Shown piece by piece: positions 1-8,869 of a stretch of DNA of 64,000 nucleotides. Made by a program: the position numbers and the translations under genes. The DNA comes from Neorhizobium sp. UBA3556 (GTDB lineage: Bacteria; Pseudomonadota; Alphaproteobacteria; Rhizobiales; Rhizobiaceae). The notes below the pieces were generated by a model. That model was given only the letters and a program-made list of their open reading frames with translations, was not told the origin of the DNA and searched no databases. The stretch is taken from contig DFNX01000002.1 in the NCBI GenBank assembly GCA_002376235.1, forward strand, positions 27,421 through 91,420, in the 5' to 3' direction. Numbering within the stretch: position 1 is the stretch's first letter; each line of letters opens with the position of its first letter.

Positions 1-2
1 TG

Positions 3-2057
3 AAAGGGGCGCTTGGCCTCGGCGACTCTCTGAAGCGGATCTTTGAACGCTCGAACAAGGAGGCCAGGGCCCAAGCGACCCGTGAAGACGTGACCGACCT
101 CGAAGAGCTGGTTGGGAACATCGTGAAAGAGTTGCACAAGTACGGCGCAAAGCCGCTTGGCATCACGTATCGCAAGAAATCGGACGATACCGCGAAAAAG
201 GATATCGATGGAGAAGAGGCTAAGGGCGATCCGTATTCGGAGCCCTGCGAGTTCTTCAACACGATCCTGACCTGCGGTGTGCCGCGAAAGATGCGGCTTC
301 CGCGCATGGGAATTCGCAACTACGTCGGCACTTCACGGCTTCACTTTTCAAAGCGGACGATGCAGGCACAAGCGGCGGTGGAAGAAGATAGCCGCTATGC
401 CGCTCTACTCTCAATCAAAGAATATCCTCCATTCACTGGTCCCGGCATGTTGGATGGGTTGCTGCAGGTGAACCACGAGTTCATCCTGACGCAGTCCTTC
501 GCCCTTGCAGACAAACCGATCGCACAAGAGCGGATCAGCCGCCTTCAACGCCAAATCAAGGCCTCCGACGAAGCGGGTAGTTCGGTCGAATCCGACATCG
601 ACTATGCTTTGAACAGCCTCCTCAATCAGGAGGCTGTATTCGGCTTCCATCATTTTTCACTTCTGTGCATTTCGCGGGACCTCGACGGATTAAGCCGTTG
701 CGTGTCGGAACTTGGCGCTTGCCTCACCGACATGAACATCAACTGGCTCCGGGAAGATCTCAATCTTGAAGCGGCGTTCTGGGCGCAGCTGCCGGGGAAC
801 CGCTCCTACATCTCCCGCATCGCCATGCTGTCGAGCGCCAACTTCTCCGGCCTTTCCTCGATGCATAATTTCGCGACTGGACAAGCGGATCGCACCCATT
901 GGGGCCTGCCGATCACCATTCTGGAAACGACCTCACAAACCCCCTATTGGTTCAACTTCCACCGTCGCGATATCGGGCACTTCACGGTGACTGGTCCGAC
1001 AGGATCCGGCAAGACCGTAGGTTTGACCTTCCTGCTGGCTCAGGCGATGCGGGTTTCACCCACGCCTCGCGCCGTGTTCTTCGACAAGGACCGTGGCGCT
1101 GAGATCTTCGTCAGGGCGATCGGCGGAGCCTACGAGGTTCTGTCTCCGGGAACGCCCACGGGCTTTAACCCGCTGCAACTGGAAAACACCGGCGAGAACC
1201 GGGAATTTCTGGTCCGCCTGCTCAAGGCCATGCTGCGCGGCGATCGTCGCACCGACTTCACGCAAGAGGACGAGGACACGCTGGAAAAGGCAATCGTCCG
1301 GATCATGCAGGAGCCGGCAGCTCAGCGGAACCTCCCCAATCTTGCCGGCCTCTTGATGGGACGGTCCAAGGCCGATGCCAACGATCTATACTCGCGGCTT
1401 CGCCCTTGGATCGAAGGCGAAAAAGCCTGGCTGTTCAACGCGCCCCATGACGTCCTTTCCTTCTCGGGTCACAGCGTCTTTGGCTTTGATATGACCAACA
1501 TCCTCGGAAACGAGGAGCTAAGAACCCCTGCGCTGATGTATCTTTACCATCGGCTGGACGAGCTGCTGGACGGCAACCCCGTCATGTTCTTCATGGATGA
1601 AGGCTGGCAGCTGCTGATGGATGACACTTTCAGCGCCTTCATCGTCGACAAGATGAAGACGATCCGAAAGCTCAACGGCATCGTGGGCTTTGGTACGCAG
1701 TCGGCCGCTGACATTACCAAATCCAAAGCGTCGCACACGCTCATTGAGCAATCGGCGACCAACATCCACTTCCCGAACCCACGGGCTGACGAAGAGAGCT
1801 ACATCAAGCGCTTCGGCCTGACGGTGAAGGAGTTCAAGTTCATCAAGAACACGCCTCCTGAAAAGAGAACCTTCCTGATTAAGCATGGCAACGACTCTGT
1901 CATTGCGCGTCTCGATCTGTCGACAATGCCGGATCTCGTGAAGGTGCTTTCAGGACGCAAGGAGACGATCGAGGAGTGCGCGGCACTTCGCGAGCAGTAC
2001 GGCGACGAACCCGAAAACTGGTTGGCGAAATTCTGCGGATGGGAGAAGGCCGAATGA
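3..2057 (+). CDS. virB4: VirB4-type secretion ATPase, C-terminal ~684 aa (5' end outside window)
   Basis: Inner-membrane ATPase that powers pilus assembly and substrate transfer in VirB/VirD4 secretion systems. The frame is open from base 3 with no stop, so the start lies upstream; a full VirB4 is near 790 aa. Walker A (GPTGSGKT) is encoded at about 993-1016 and Walker B (VMFFMDEGW) at about 1581-1607. The stop overlaps the next start (ATGA), the first of a chain of overlaps tying the whole operon together. virB2 and virB3 are expected just left of the window. Family assignment is secure. Confidence 0.96.
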   Translation, partial: KGALGLGDSLKRIFERSNKEARAQATREDVTDLEELVGNIVKELHKYGAKPLGITYRKKSDDTAKKDIDGEEAKGDPYSEPCEFFNTILTCGVPRKMRLPRMGIRNYVGTSRLHFSKRTMQAQAAVEEDSRYAALLSIKEYPPFTGPGMLDGLLQVNHEFILTQSFALADKPIAQERISRLQRQIKASDEAGSSVESDIDYALNSLLNQEAVFGFHHFSLLCISRDLDGLSRCVSELGACLTDMNINWLREDLNLEAAFWAQLPGNRSYISRIAMLSSANFSGLSSMHNFATGQADRTHWGLPITILETTSQTPYWFNFHRRDIGHFTVTGPTGSGKTVGLTFLLAQAMRVSPTPRAVFFDKDRGAEIFVRAIGGAYEVLSPGTPTGFNPLQLENTGENREFLVRLLKAMLRGDRRTDFTQEDEDTLEKAIVRIMQEPAAQRNLPNLAGLLMGRSKADANDLYSRLRPWIEGEKAWLFNAPHDVLSFSGHSVFGFDMTNILGNEELRTPALMYLYHRLDELLDGNPVMFFMDEGWQLLMDDTFSAFIVDKMKTIRKLNGIVGFGTQSAADITKSKASHTLIEQSATNIHFPNPRADEESYIKRFGLTVKEFKFIKNTPPEKRTFLIKHGNDSVIARLDLSTMPDLVKVLSGRKETIEECAALREQYGDEPENWLAKFCGWEKAE

Positions 2058-3145
2058 GGAACAGTCGGACTCTAACGCTGCTGGTTGCAGCCTTGGCTTG
2101 TGGAACAGCTCCCCCCGCCTCCTCGCAGGTTCCTGTTACGGATGGCGCCCTCACTTCAACAGATGCGGTGCGCAATGAAACGACGAAGCAGATCGAAGAA
2201 ACAGACAGTCGCCGGCACTCCGTGAGCAAGAGCGTCACCTGCTCGATGTACCGGCCGGGGCGCGGAGGTGACGCCCCCTCGGCAGCACAAGCCAATCCGG
2301 AGATTGTCGGGCTCGTGAAGCGAGTGGCGCGTGAGGAAGGGGTAGACGAAACCCTCTTCATGTCTCTCGTCTACCAGGAGAGCCGGTTCAATCCCTGCGC
2401 AAAATCGCCTGTCGGCGCTATGGGCTTATCGCAGCTGATGCCGGGCACAGCCAAGGATCTTGGGGTCAATCCTCACGATATTGAGGATAACCTTCGCGGC
2501 GGCGCACGCTACCTGAAGCAGCAGCTCCGTACCTTCAACGGCAATACCAACCTTGCGCTCGCCGCATACAACGCGGGGCCAGGCAACGTTCGAAAGTATG
2601 GCGGCATCCCTCCGTTCAAGGAGACGCAGGGGTATGTAGCCGCGATCAAAGGCAAGTGGATGCCTCAGTTTGGAGGCTCCGATGTGTCGAACATCCCCGA
2701 AAACTTCGGCGGAGGAACATCGGGCTTTTCAGGTGCGAGAGACGCAGCGATCAACTCCATGGCAACCAGCCAGTCGATTTCCGAAAACAGCGGGAACGTT
2801 GCGTCATGGCTTCAGCAACTCGGCCAGATGGAAAGCGGCACGATCCAAGACAGCTGGGACCACAATTCCGGCGCACGCAATGCGAACCTCGAGATGATGA
2901 ACCAGGTCATCCGCCTCGGAACAACGTTTGCCGAGCTTATGAATTCTCAAAATGCACTCGATCTGGGCGGGCTCTCGGGGTCTTCGCGGTCCAGCGACTA
3001 CAAGCGAGACGAGAGGCAAGACGATCGCGAGGTAGCTGACCTCTGCGACAAGGAACTGCAGCTTGAGTGGAATCCGGAGGAACAGGCCTGCGTTCGAAAA
3101 CTCGAACCAGAGGCTGACATGAAGCTGATGTTGAGCGCCGAATGA
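2054..3145 (+). CDS. virB1: VirB1-like lytic transglycosylase
   Basis: Periplasmic muramidase that opens the peptidoglycan for the secretion channel. The chosen ATG overlaps the virB4 stop (ATGA) and gives a signal peptide of about 25 residues; an upstream in-frame start at 1976 lies inside virB4 and is unlikely. The SLT domain runs roughly from residue 80 to 200, with catalytic Glu about 109 in QESRFN, then the GAMGLSQLMP and AAYNAGPGNV motifs. A C-terminal extension of about 160 residues, of no domain I recognise, follows. Position between virB4 and virB5 differs from the Ti-plasmid order, where virB1 is first. Confidence 0.92.
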   Translation: MRNSRTLTLLVAALACGTAPPASSQVPVTDGALTSTDAVRNETTKQIEETDSRRHSVSKSVTCSMYRPGRGGDAPSAAQANPEIVGLVKRVAREEGVDETLFMSLVYQESRFNPCAKSPVGAMGLSQLMPGTAKDLGVNPHDIEDNLRGGARYLKQQLRTFNGNTNLALAAYNAGPGNVRKYGGIPPFKETQGYVAAIKGKWMPQFGGSDVSNIPENFGGGTSGFSGARDAAINSMATSQSISENSGNVASWLQQLGQMESGTIQDSWDHNSGARNANLEMMNQVIRLGTTFAELMNSQNALDLGGLSGSSRSSDYKRDERQDDREVADLCDKELQLEWNPEEQACVRKLEPEADMKLMLSAE

Positions 3146-3159
3146 CAAGGAGAACGGCC

Positions 3160-3858
3160 ATGAAAAGAGCATTTCTGACTGCGCTTTCGCTAGCGATGGC
3201 GTCTACTGCGCATGCACAGGTTCCCGTGATCGACAGCGCCAACCTGAAGATTGCAACGGAAACCTCTCAGACAACCGATCAGATCCTGGATACGAACAGG
3301 CAAGTTCTGAAGACGGTAGAAGAGACGCTTAAAGCCGTCACGGGGGATCGCGGGAGCGTTTCCAATCCCATGCAGAACCTCGCCGTTGGTCAAGGGTTCA
3401 GCGTTTCTCAGATGGCGTCACTCGACAGCCTCATGCAGGGCGGAGTCCCGAACTTCGGCAGCATGGGCGGTGACATCGGCCAGATTGCCACTACCTTCAT
3501 CAACGGTCTTCAGCTGGTAAAGAACTTGTCTGGCAAGGCGAACAGCACGTTCTCCGGCGACAAGTCCTACGAAGAAATGATGAAGACCGTCCTTGGAGTT
3601 GCTGCCCTAGTCACCGGCTCGCAACAGGCCGTTCAGTCGCGAACACAGGCATTCCAGCAGGCAGGTCAGCAGATCGGCCAGGCCCAAGACATCAAAGGGT
3701 CCATCGATCAGAACACGCAGCTGCAGGTTCAAACCGGCCTGACGATCAACGAAATGATTGGCGTGATGAATGGGGCGGTCGGCTCCCTGCAGGCTCAAAA
3801 CCAGCGCCGCCTTGTCGACATCTCCAATACAAAGAAGGCGCTGACCTACGGTGACTAA
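3160..3858 (+). CDS. virB5: VirB5-like minor pilus / secretion protein
   Basis: Secreted, helix-rich protein of 232 aa with a signal peptide (MKRAFLTALSLAMASTAHA) and then a coiled, Gln/Ser/Thr-rich mature chain. VirB5 proteins sit at the pilus tip and contribute to contact with the recipient. The ATG at 3160 follows a good ribosome site (AAGGAGAA at 3147-3154); an alternative ATG at 3142 overlaps the virB1 stop but has no better site. The call rests on length, signal peptide, composition and position between virB1 and virB6 rather than on a strict motif. Confidence 0.82.
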   Translation: MKRAFLTALSLAMASTAHAQVPVIDSANLKIATETSQTTDQILDTNRQVLKTVEETLKAVTGDRGSVSNPMQNLAVGQGFSVSQMASLDSLMQGGVPNFGSMGGDIGQIATTFINGLQLVKNLSGKANSTFSGDKSYEEMMKTVLGVAALVTGSQQAVQSRTQAFQQAGQQIGQAQDIKGSIDQNTQLQVQTGLTINEMIGVMNGAVGSLQAQNQRRLVDISNTKKALTYGD

Positions 3859-4087
3859 GACATTTAGAGTGAAAGGCTTTGTGCTCCTCTCCGTTCTGGT
3901 TGCTGCCGGCGTAACCGGCTGCGCCGGTGCTCCGAAAGAGAAGACTGCACCATGCAAGAGGCCGGCAAACCTCACATCCTACGCCGAGGATCCGCGACAG
4001 GAATGTGGCCCAATGACCAGCGTGAATGGCAACCCATCGGAAGCGCTGGCGGCGATCGACGCTTTCGCTGCAAGCGGAGAGCAGTGA
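3851..4087 (+). CDS. Small lipoprotein, candidate entry-exclusion or VirB7-like protein
   Basis: A 78-residue protein starting at GTG (an alternative GTG at 3869 is possible) and overlapping the end of virB5. It has a short hydrophobic segment and a lipobox (VTGC), so it should be anchored in the outer or inner membrane leaflet. The mature part has two further cysteines and no domain I recognise. In many virB operons a small lipoprotein sits between virB5 and virB6, often an entry-exclusion (Eex) factor; VirB7 is an alternative. Function is inferred from position only. Confidence 0.65.
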   Translation: MTKTFRVKGFVLLSVLVAAGVTGCAGAPKEKTAPCKRPANLTSYAEDPRQECGPMTSVNGNPSEALAAIDAFAASGEQ

Positions 4088-4091
4088 ACCC

Positions 4092-5120
4092 ATGAACTTT
4101 CTAGGCGGCCTGCTTGAGGCTCTTGAAGATGCAGGGCGGAATTTCTCGGAGCGGGCTTATGAGGTCGTTGGCGACGAGATCATGCCCTTGCTGACGATCA
4201 TGCTTATTGCCTACGTCGCCTATTACGGACTTCAACTCGTCATGGGGACCGCGCGAGTGAGCGTCGGCGAGATCGTCGGCCGGGTCGTGCGGATGATGCT
4301 TATCGTCGCCTTCATTGATCAGTGGGGCAACTTCCAACTCTTCTTTTACGACTGGCTGAACAACACGCCGGAAGACGTGGGGCGGGCGCTCCTGACGGCT
4401 AGCAGTACCGGTATAACTGAGCCGACAGACGGCCTCTCCATGATTTGGGAGACGGCGAATGAGGCAGCAGCAGCATTCGCGGAGCAGTCAGGCTACTTCG
4501 CCATTCTCCCGGGCCTTGTAGGGTTCCTGATCATGCTGGCGGTTGGGCTGTTCATTGCCGTTGCGCTTGCCATCCTCGTGCTTGCGAAGGTGATGATGTG
4601 GGTGCTGCTTGGCACTGCACCGATCTTTATCGCCTGCCTATTGTTTGATTCCACACGCCAGTACGGAATGGCTTGGTTCCAGCAGGTTTTAACGTACGCG
4701 ATCATTCCGCTGTTCGTTTACGTCGTCGCCGCCTTTCTCATCACGACCATGGACGCTGAACTGCAGAAGGTCGCAGCGGCAGCATCCGCGAACGAGATCC
4801 AGCTAGACGATATCTCGGCTTTCGTCCTGATCTGTGCGGCTGGCGCTTTTGTCCTCTTCAACATTCAAACTCTCGCCCAGGGAATTACCGGGGGCGTGGC
4901 AACGGGCGTTGGGCAGATCGCTCGATCGGTTGGCTACGCGACGGGTGTTGCACTGCCGGCACGAGCTTTGACCGCGACACGTTCTGTAGCCGGGAGGGCT
5001 GGAGAATTAGGAATGGCCGCACGCGCCAGAACCCATGCCGGCATGAGGGAAAACATCCAAAACGCCGGTGCAGCAGAAGCGATGCAAAACAGAATTACCA
5101 ACAACAGTCTGCCCAACTAG
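4092..5120 (+). CDS. virB6: VirB6 inner-membrane channel protein
   Basis: Polytopic inner-membrane component of the secretion channel, 342 aa. The ATG at 4092 lies four bases after the lipoprotein stop; an upstream in-frame start at 4026 would lie inside that gene. At least five hydrophobic segments are visible (around residues 30-50, 55-75, 135-165, 170-200, 210-235 and 245-270), with a conserved Trp-containing central region typical of VirB6/TrbL. The C-terminal 70 residues are hydrophilic and Ala/Arg-rich. Confidence 0.92.
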   Translation: MNFLGGLLEALEDAGRNFSERAYEVVGDEIMPLLTIMLIAYVAYYGLQLVMGTARVSVGEIVGRVVRMMLIVAFIDQWGNFQLFFYDWLNNTPEDVGRALLTASSTGITEPTDGLSMIWETANEAAAAFAEQSGYFAILPGLVGFLIMLAVGLFIAVALAILVLAKVMMWVLLGTAPIFIACLLFDSTRQYGMAWFQQVLTYAIIPLFVYVVAAFLITTMDAELQKVAAAASANEIQLDDISAFVLICAAGAFVLFNIQTLAQGITGGVATGVGQIARSVGYATGVALPARALTATRSVAGRAGELGMAARARTHAGMRENIQNAGAAEAMQNRITNNSLPN

Positions 5121-5153
5121 GCAACTGGTGGCGGGAATTAAGGGCTAGGATAC

Positions 5154-5846
5154 ATGGCAGAGAATAACGATGCTCTCCGGAGCTATTTTCAGGATGGGGA
5201 CCGTTGGGAACAAGAGATCGTCAAAAAGGCCAAACGGTCCAAGGCGTTCGCTTGGCTGATTACGCTGATCTTCGGCGGCATCACGATCCTGTCGCTCTCC
5301 GCATTGGTGATGCTCGTGCCCCTCAAGAGCTTCGAGCCGTACATTGTCGAGGTCGACAAGAACACTGGCTATATTGAGGTCAAGACAGGGCTGACCCGAA
5401 CATCGAACATCACCGATCAGCAGGCGGTCACTCAGGCGAATGTCGTCCGTTACATTCGATCCCGCGAGGGCTATGATCCTTTTGCCATCGAGCAGAACTT
5501 TGGAATTGCAGCTTTGCTCTCCACCGGCGACGCAGCGCGCGACCTCCAGGCCCAATGGAGTGCCGCGAACCCTGACAATCCAGCTCGCCGGCTCGGCAAA
5601 AATAAGTCGATCACCGTCGACATAAAGTCTGTCACCTTCCCGAACACGACAACGGCGCTCGTCCGGTTCTCGACGCATGAGCGCTCTGATGCAGACGTCA
5701 TCACGCGCCATTTCATCTCTATCGTTCGCTATCGCTACACCGATACGCCTGAGCGCAACGAATGGCGCTTCGAAAACCCGTTGGGCTTCCAGGTTTATGA
5801 CTACCGCCGTGATCAGGAAACCGTGACCTCGGGAGGCCAGCAGTGA
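5154..5846 (+). CDS. virB8: VirB8 inner-membrane assembly factor
   Basis: Bitopic inner-membrane protein of 230 aa that nucleates assembly of the core complex. A cytoplasmic N-terminus of about 35 residues is followed by one membrane segment (about residues 36-60, AFAWLITLIFGGITILSL) and a periplasmic NTF2-like domain with the family pattern of a VxTGL region and a C-terminal NPLGFQV strand. Its stop overlaps the GTG start of virB9 (GTGA). Confidence 0.94.
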   Translation: MAENNDALRSYFQDGDRWEQEIVKKAKRSKAFAWLITLIFGGITILSLSALVMLVPLKSFEPYIVEVDKNTGYIEVKTGLTRTSNITDQQAVTQANVVRYIRSREGYDPFAIEQNFGIAALLSTGDAARDLQAQWSAANPDNPARRLGKNKSITVDIKSVTFPNTTTALVRFSTHERSDADVITRHFISIVRYRYTDTPERNEWRFENPLGFQVYDYRRDQETVTSGGQQ

Positions 5847-6655
5847 AATATGGCTTGCCTCTGGCGGCGTCGATCGCCGCTCTCACGATGACTCACGCCT
5901 ATGCGGCGCAACAGCCCCGCCCTGGCAGTCTGGATGCGCGTGTGACCAGTGTCGTCTATCAGCCGAACAACGTCGTGAAGGTGTCTGCAACCTACGGCAT
6001 CTCAACGATGATCATCTTCGACGAAGATGAGAAGTTTGAGACGATCTCGCTTGGCGACACCGACAGTTGGCAGGTTGCCCCGTCCGAAAAGGGCAACATC
6101 CTTTTCGTCAAGCCGATAGCCAAGGACGTTTCCACAAACATGAACGTGGTGACCTCAAAGAGGATCTACTTCCTTGAGCTCAACGACTATGCACCGGAAG
6201 CAGGGAAAAAGGTCTTCGGCATTCGCTTCGTTTATCCCGAGAAGAACCTGAACGAGTCTCTGCGGAAGGAGGCTGAGTTTCGGGCAGCTAACCCGAACAT
6301 TTCGAGCATCGACAAAGCGAACGTCAATATTGACTACTCCTTCTCGGGCGACGCGGCGCTGAAGCCGACAATGGTCTTCGATGACGGAAAGAAGACCTTT
6401 TTCAAGTTCGGCAGAAGGACCGTGCCGGCCATTTTTGCCGTTCAATCCGACTTCTCCGAGACCCTGCGAAACTTCCGCAAGGAAGGCGAATACATCGTCG
6501 TTGACGGCGTAGCCACGCAATACACGCTCCGGGACGGAAACCAGTGGACGTGCATTTTCAACCTCCGCAAGCCGGACTTTGCAGCACCTGATCCTGACAT
6601 CTTGTCTCCGAAGCCGGATCCTGATGCCAGCAAACGCAGGAGGAGCGGCAACTAA
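5843..6655 (+). CDS. virB9: VirB9 outer-membrane core component
   Basis: Periplasmic/outer-membrane core-complex protein of 270 aa. It starts at GTG overlapping the virB8 stop. A signal peptide of about 21 residues (ending HAYA) precedes the N-terminal beta domain and the C-terminal VirB9/CagX domain, recognisable by NIDYSFSG, the FDDGKKTFFKF motif and YTLRDG. A short Pro/Asp/Lys-rich tail ends the protein. The stop overlaps the virB10 start by one base (TAATG). Confidence 0.95.
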   Translation: MKYGLPLAASIAALTMTHAYAAQQPRPGSLDARVTSVVYQPNNVVKVSATYGISTMIIFDEDEKFETISLGDTDSWQVAPSEKGNILFVKPIAKDVSTNMNVVTSKRIYFLELNDYAPEAGKKVFGIRFVYPEKNLNESLRKEAEFRAANPNISSIDKANVNIDYSFSGDAALKPTMVFDDGKKTFFKFGRRTVPAIFAVQSDFSETLRNFRKEGEYIVVDGVATQYTLRDGNQWTCIFNLRKPDFAAPDPDILSPKPDPDASKRRRSGN

Positions 6656-7866
6656 TGAAGCGCAGCCCTGAACTCGACGCAATGGCGGCGGCCGACGAGG
6701 CCGAAATCAGCAATCGAAACGTGAAGCGCAATCAAACGGTCGGCATGGCCGCCCTTTTGCTGGCTGGCGTCTTCGCCGCGTACCTGGTGCTCGCCACGTC
6801 CGGAGAAAGCCCGGCTGAAAGCCCGCAAAGTGAGGAGGAGTTCCGTACCACGACCTTCCGGCCGCCCGGTTTCGTGCGCGATGGAGAACCCACTCCCCCA
6901 CCACCCGAACAGCCTGTCTTGGAACTTCCACCTCCGCCACCTCCGCCGCCAGCTCCGCCGGTGGACGTCACTGAATTCAACGTGCCTCCCCCGCCCGAAG
7001 TAGCTCAACCGGCGAGCGCCCCCCCGCCCGCCGAAGAGGCATTTCCAGAGCGATTTCGGTCAAAGCTAATCACGCTTGACCAGAACCTGGGAGGATCCGC
7101 GAATGGTTCGCTCGATGGCTCGAACAGCGGCACGCCTTTGACCGTCGCTGGCGAGGATCGCAACAGCCAGTACCTGTCCTCAGCGAGTGCGATCGGTGAT
7201 CGTTCCGCCAAGGCCCGGCAGATTGAGCGCATCGACGCCATGATCCCAGAGGGCACGCTGATCCCCGGCATCTTGGAAACGGCGATCGTCAGCGACCTTC
7301 CGGGCCAGGTCCGGGCCATCACATCCAAGGATGTCTACTCCTTCGATGGGCGGCGTGTCCTGATCCCAACAGGAACACGCCTGATCGGGGAATATCAGTC
7401 CGAAGTTACGCGGGGGCAGAAGCGGGTCTTTGTCGTGTGGACGAGGCTGATCCGGGATGACGGCGTGTCGGTGCGCTTGAACTCCATCGGCACGGACAGC
7501 CTCGGGCGATCGGGCCTGACGGGTCATGTCGACAACAAGTTCCGTGAGCGCTTTGGCGCATCAATCTTACTGTCGATCGTCGGAGGCGGTGCAAGCTATC
7601 TAACCGGATACGGTAGCGACTCCAGCTCCGGAAACGATGACACTGAGCGAGGTGCTGAATTGGCGCGAGAAACGATCGCGCAGACCTTCAGCGACATGGC
7701 GAACACGGTACTTGCCGAAAACCTGAGGATCCCGCCAACGATCAGCGTACCGCAAGGCGAGCGGATCTTTGTCTATGTTCGCCAGGACCTCGATTTCAGC
7801 GCGATGTACGACGATCCTGTCACGGAAGCGATGAAGGAGATCAAACGTGAACGTTATGGTAGGTAA
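6655..7866 (+). CDS. virB10: VirB10 energy-sensing core component
   Basis: Spans from inner to outer membrane and couples ATPase activity to channel gating. Of 403 aa, residues 1-30 are cytoplasmic, a membrane helix lies at about 31-48, and a long proline-rich periplasmic stretch covers about 80-125. The TrbI/VirB10 beta-barrel domain follows, with characteristic PEGTLIPGILET, VLIPTGTRLIGEY and RLNSIGTDSLGRSG blocks. The end overlaps the virB11 start by 20 bases. Confidence 0.96.
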   Translation: MKRSPELDAMAAADEAEISNRNVKRNQTVGMAALLLAGVFAAYLVLATSGESPAESPQSEEEFRTTTFRPPGFVRDGEPTPPPPEQPVLELPPPPPPPPAPPVDVTEFNVPPPPEVAQPASAPPPAEEAFPERFRSKLITLDQNLGGSANGSLDGSNSGTPLTVAGEDRNSQYLSSASAIGDRSAKARQIERIDAMIPEGTLIPGILETAIVSDLPGQVRAITSKDVYSFDGRRVLIPTGTRLIGEYQSEVTRGQKRVFVVWTRLIRDDGVSVRLNSIGTDSLGRSGLTGHVDNKFRERFGASILLSIVGGGASYLTGYGSDSSSGNDDTERGAELARETIAQTFSDMANTVLAENLRIPPTISVPQGERIFVYVRQDLDFSAMYDDPVTEAMKEIKRERYGR

Positions 7867-8869
7867 CACGACCGCTCATGATCCTCATTATTTCCTGAAC
7901 CGGTCCCTGGAGCCCATCAGGCAATTTCTCGATGACCCGAAGGTGGTTGAGATTGCAGTGAACCGGCCAGGCCAAGTCTATGTTGAGCGCTTCGGTGCTG
8001 ATCACATGGAGCATCATGAAATCGATGCTCTGACGGCACGCGAGATCGAGAACATTGGCGAGCGGGTTGCCGCAGCGACAAAGCAGTTCCTCAACGCCGC
8101 TAATCCGATCCTTAGCGCAGCACTGCCGACCGGCGAACGTATCCAGGTCGTCTTGCCGCCCGCGGCACCTGACGGTGGGTCGATCACGATCCGTAAGCAG
8201 GTTGTTCAAAATTTCTCTCTGCAGGACTACCGTGACAACGGCTCTCTCGACAAAGTCTCGGTTGCTGTCGGGGGCCTAAGCGACGTGGATAGGGAGCTGA
8301 TCGCCTATCTACGCGCGGAGAAGATCTACGACTTCATCCATACGGCCATCACGAAGCGGGTTTCGATCCTTATCAGTGGCGGCACGTCGTCGGGCAAAAC
8401 CACGTTTCTGAACGCGTGCCTGAACTCTGTAGACCTGAATGAGCGGATACTGACGCTTGAAGACACTCGTGAGCTATTCCCACCACAGAAGAACGCGGTC
8501 CACCTGATCGCCTCCAAGGGTGGGCAAGGCACTGCGAACGTGACGATTCAAAACCTTCTTGAATCGGCGCTTCGAATGCGGCCGGATCGCCTCTTTGTTG
8601 GTGAGATTCGTGGAGCTGAGGCCTTTTCATTCCTTCGCGCCATCAACACAGGGCATCCGGGCAGCATGTCGACAGTACACGCCGATACGCCGCTCGGCGC
8701 CTATGAACAGCTTGCCATGATGATGCAGCAGTCCGGCATGTCCGCCGGCTACTCCAAGCAGGATCTGATGTCCTATATCCAAATGGTCATTCCGATCGTG
8801 ATCCAGCTCAGGCGGGAAGGCGGCAAGCGCGGGGTTTCCGAAATCTACTTCGCACGGGATGCATCATGA
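7847..8869 (+). CDS. virB11: VirB11 traffic ATPase
   Basis: Hexameric cytoplasmic ATPase of 340 aa that drives pilus assembly and substrate translocation. The GTG at 7847 has a well-placed AAGGAG eight bases upstream inside virB10; an ATG at 7856 is the alternative. Walker A is GGTSSGKTT, the Asp box is LTLEDTRELF, Walker B is LFVGEIRGAEA, and the His box is GHPGSMSTVHA. Stop overlaps the virD4 start (ATGA). Confidence 0.96.
   Translation: MNVMVGNTTAHDPHYFLNRSLEPIRQFLDDPKVVEIAVNRPGQVYVERFGADHMEHHEIDALTAREIENIGERVAAATKQFLNAANPILSAALPTGERIQVVLPPAAPDGGSITIRKQVVQNFSLQDYRDNGSLDKVSVAVGGLSDVDRELIAYLRAEKIYDFIHTAITKRVSILISGGTSSGKTTFLNACLNSVDLNERILTLEDTRELFPPQKNAVHLIASKGGQGTANVTIQNLLESALRMRPDRLFVGEIRGAEAFSFLRAINTGHPGSMSTVHADTPLGAYEQLAMMMQQSGMSAGYSKQDLMSYIQMVIPIVIQLRREGGKRGVSEIYFARDAS

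Noticed and set aside
1976..2053. Extension of virB1 upstream into virB4
   Set aside because: Would place the signal peptide internally; ATG 2054 overlaps the virB4 stop and begins a proper signal peptide.
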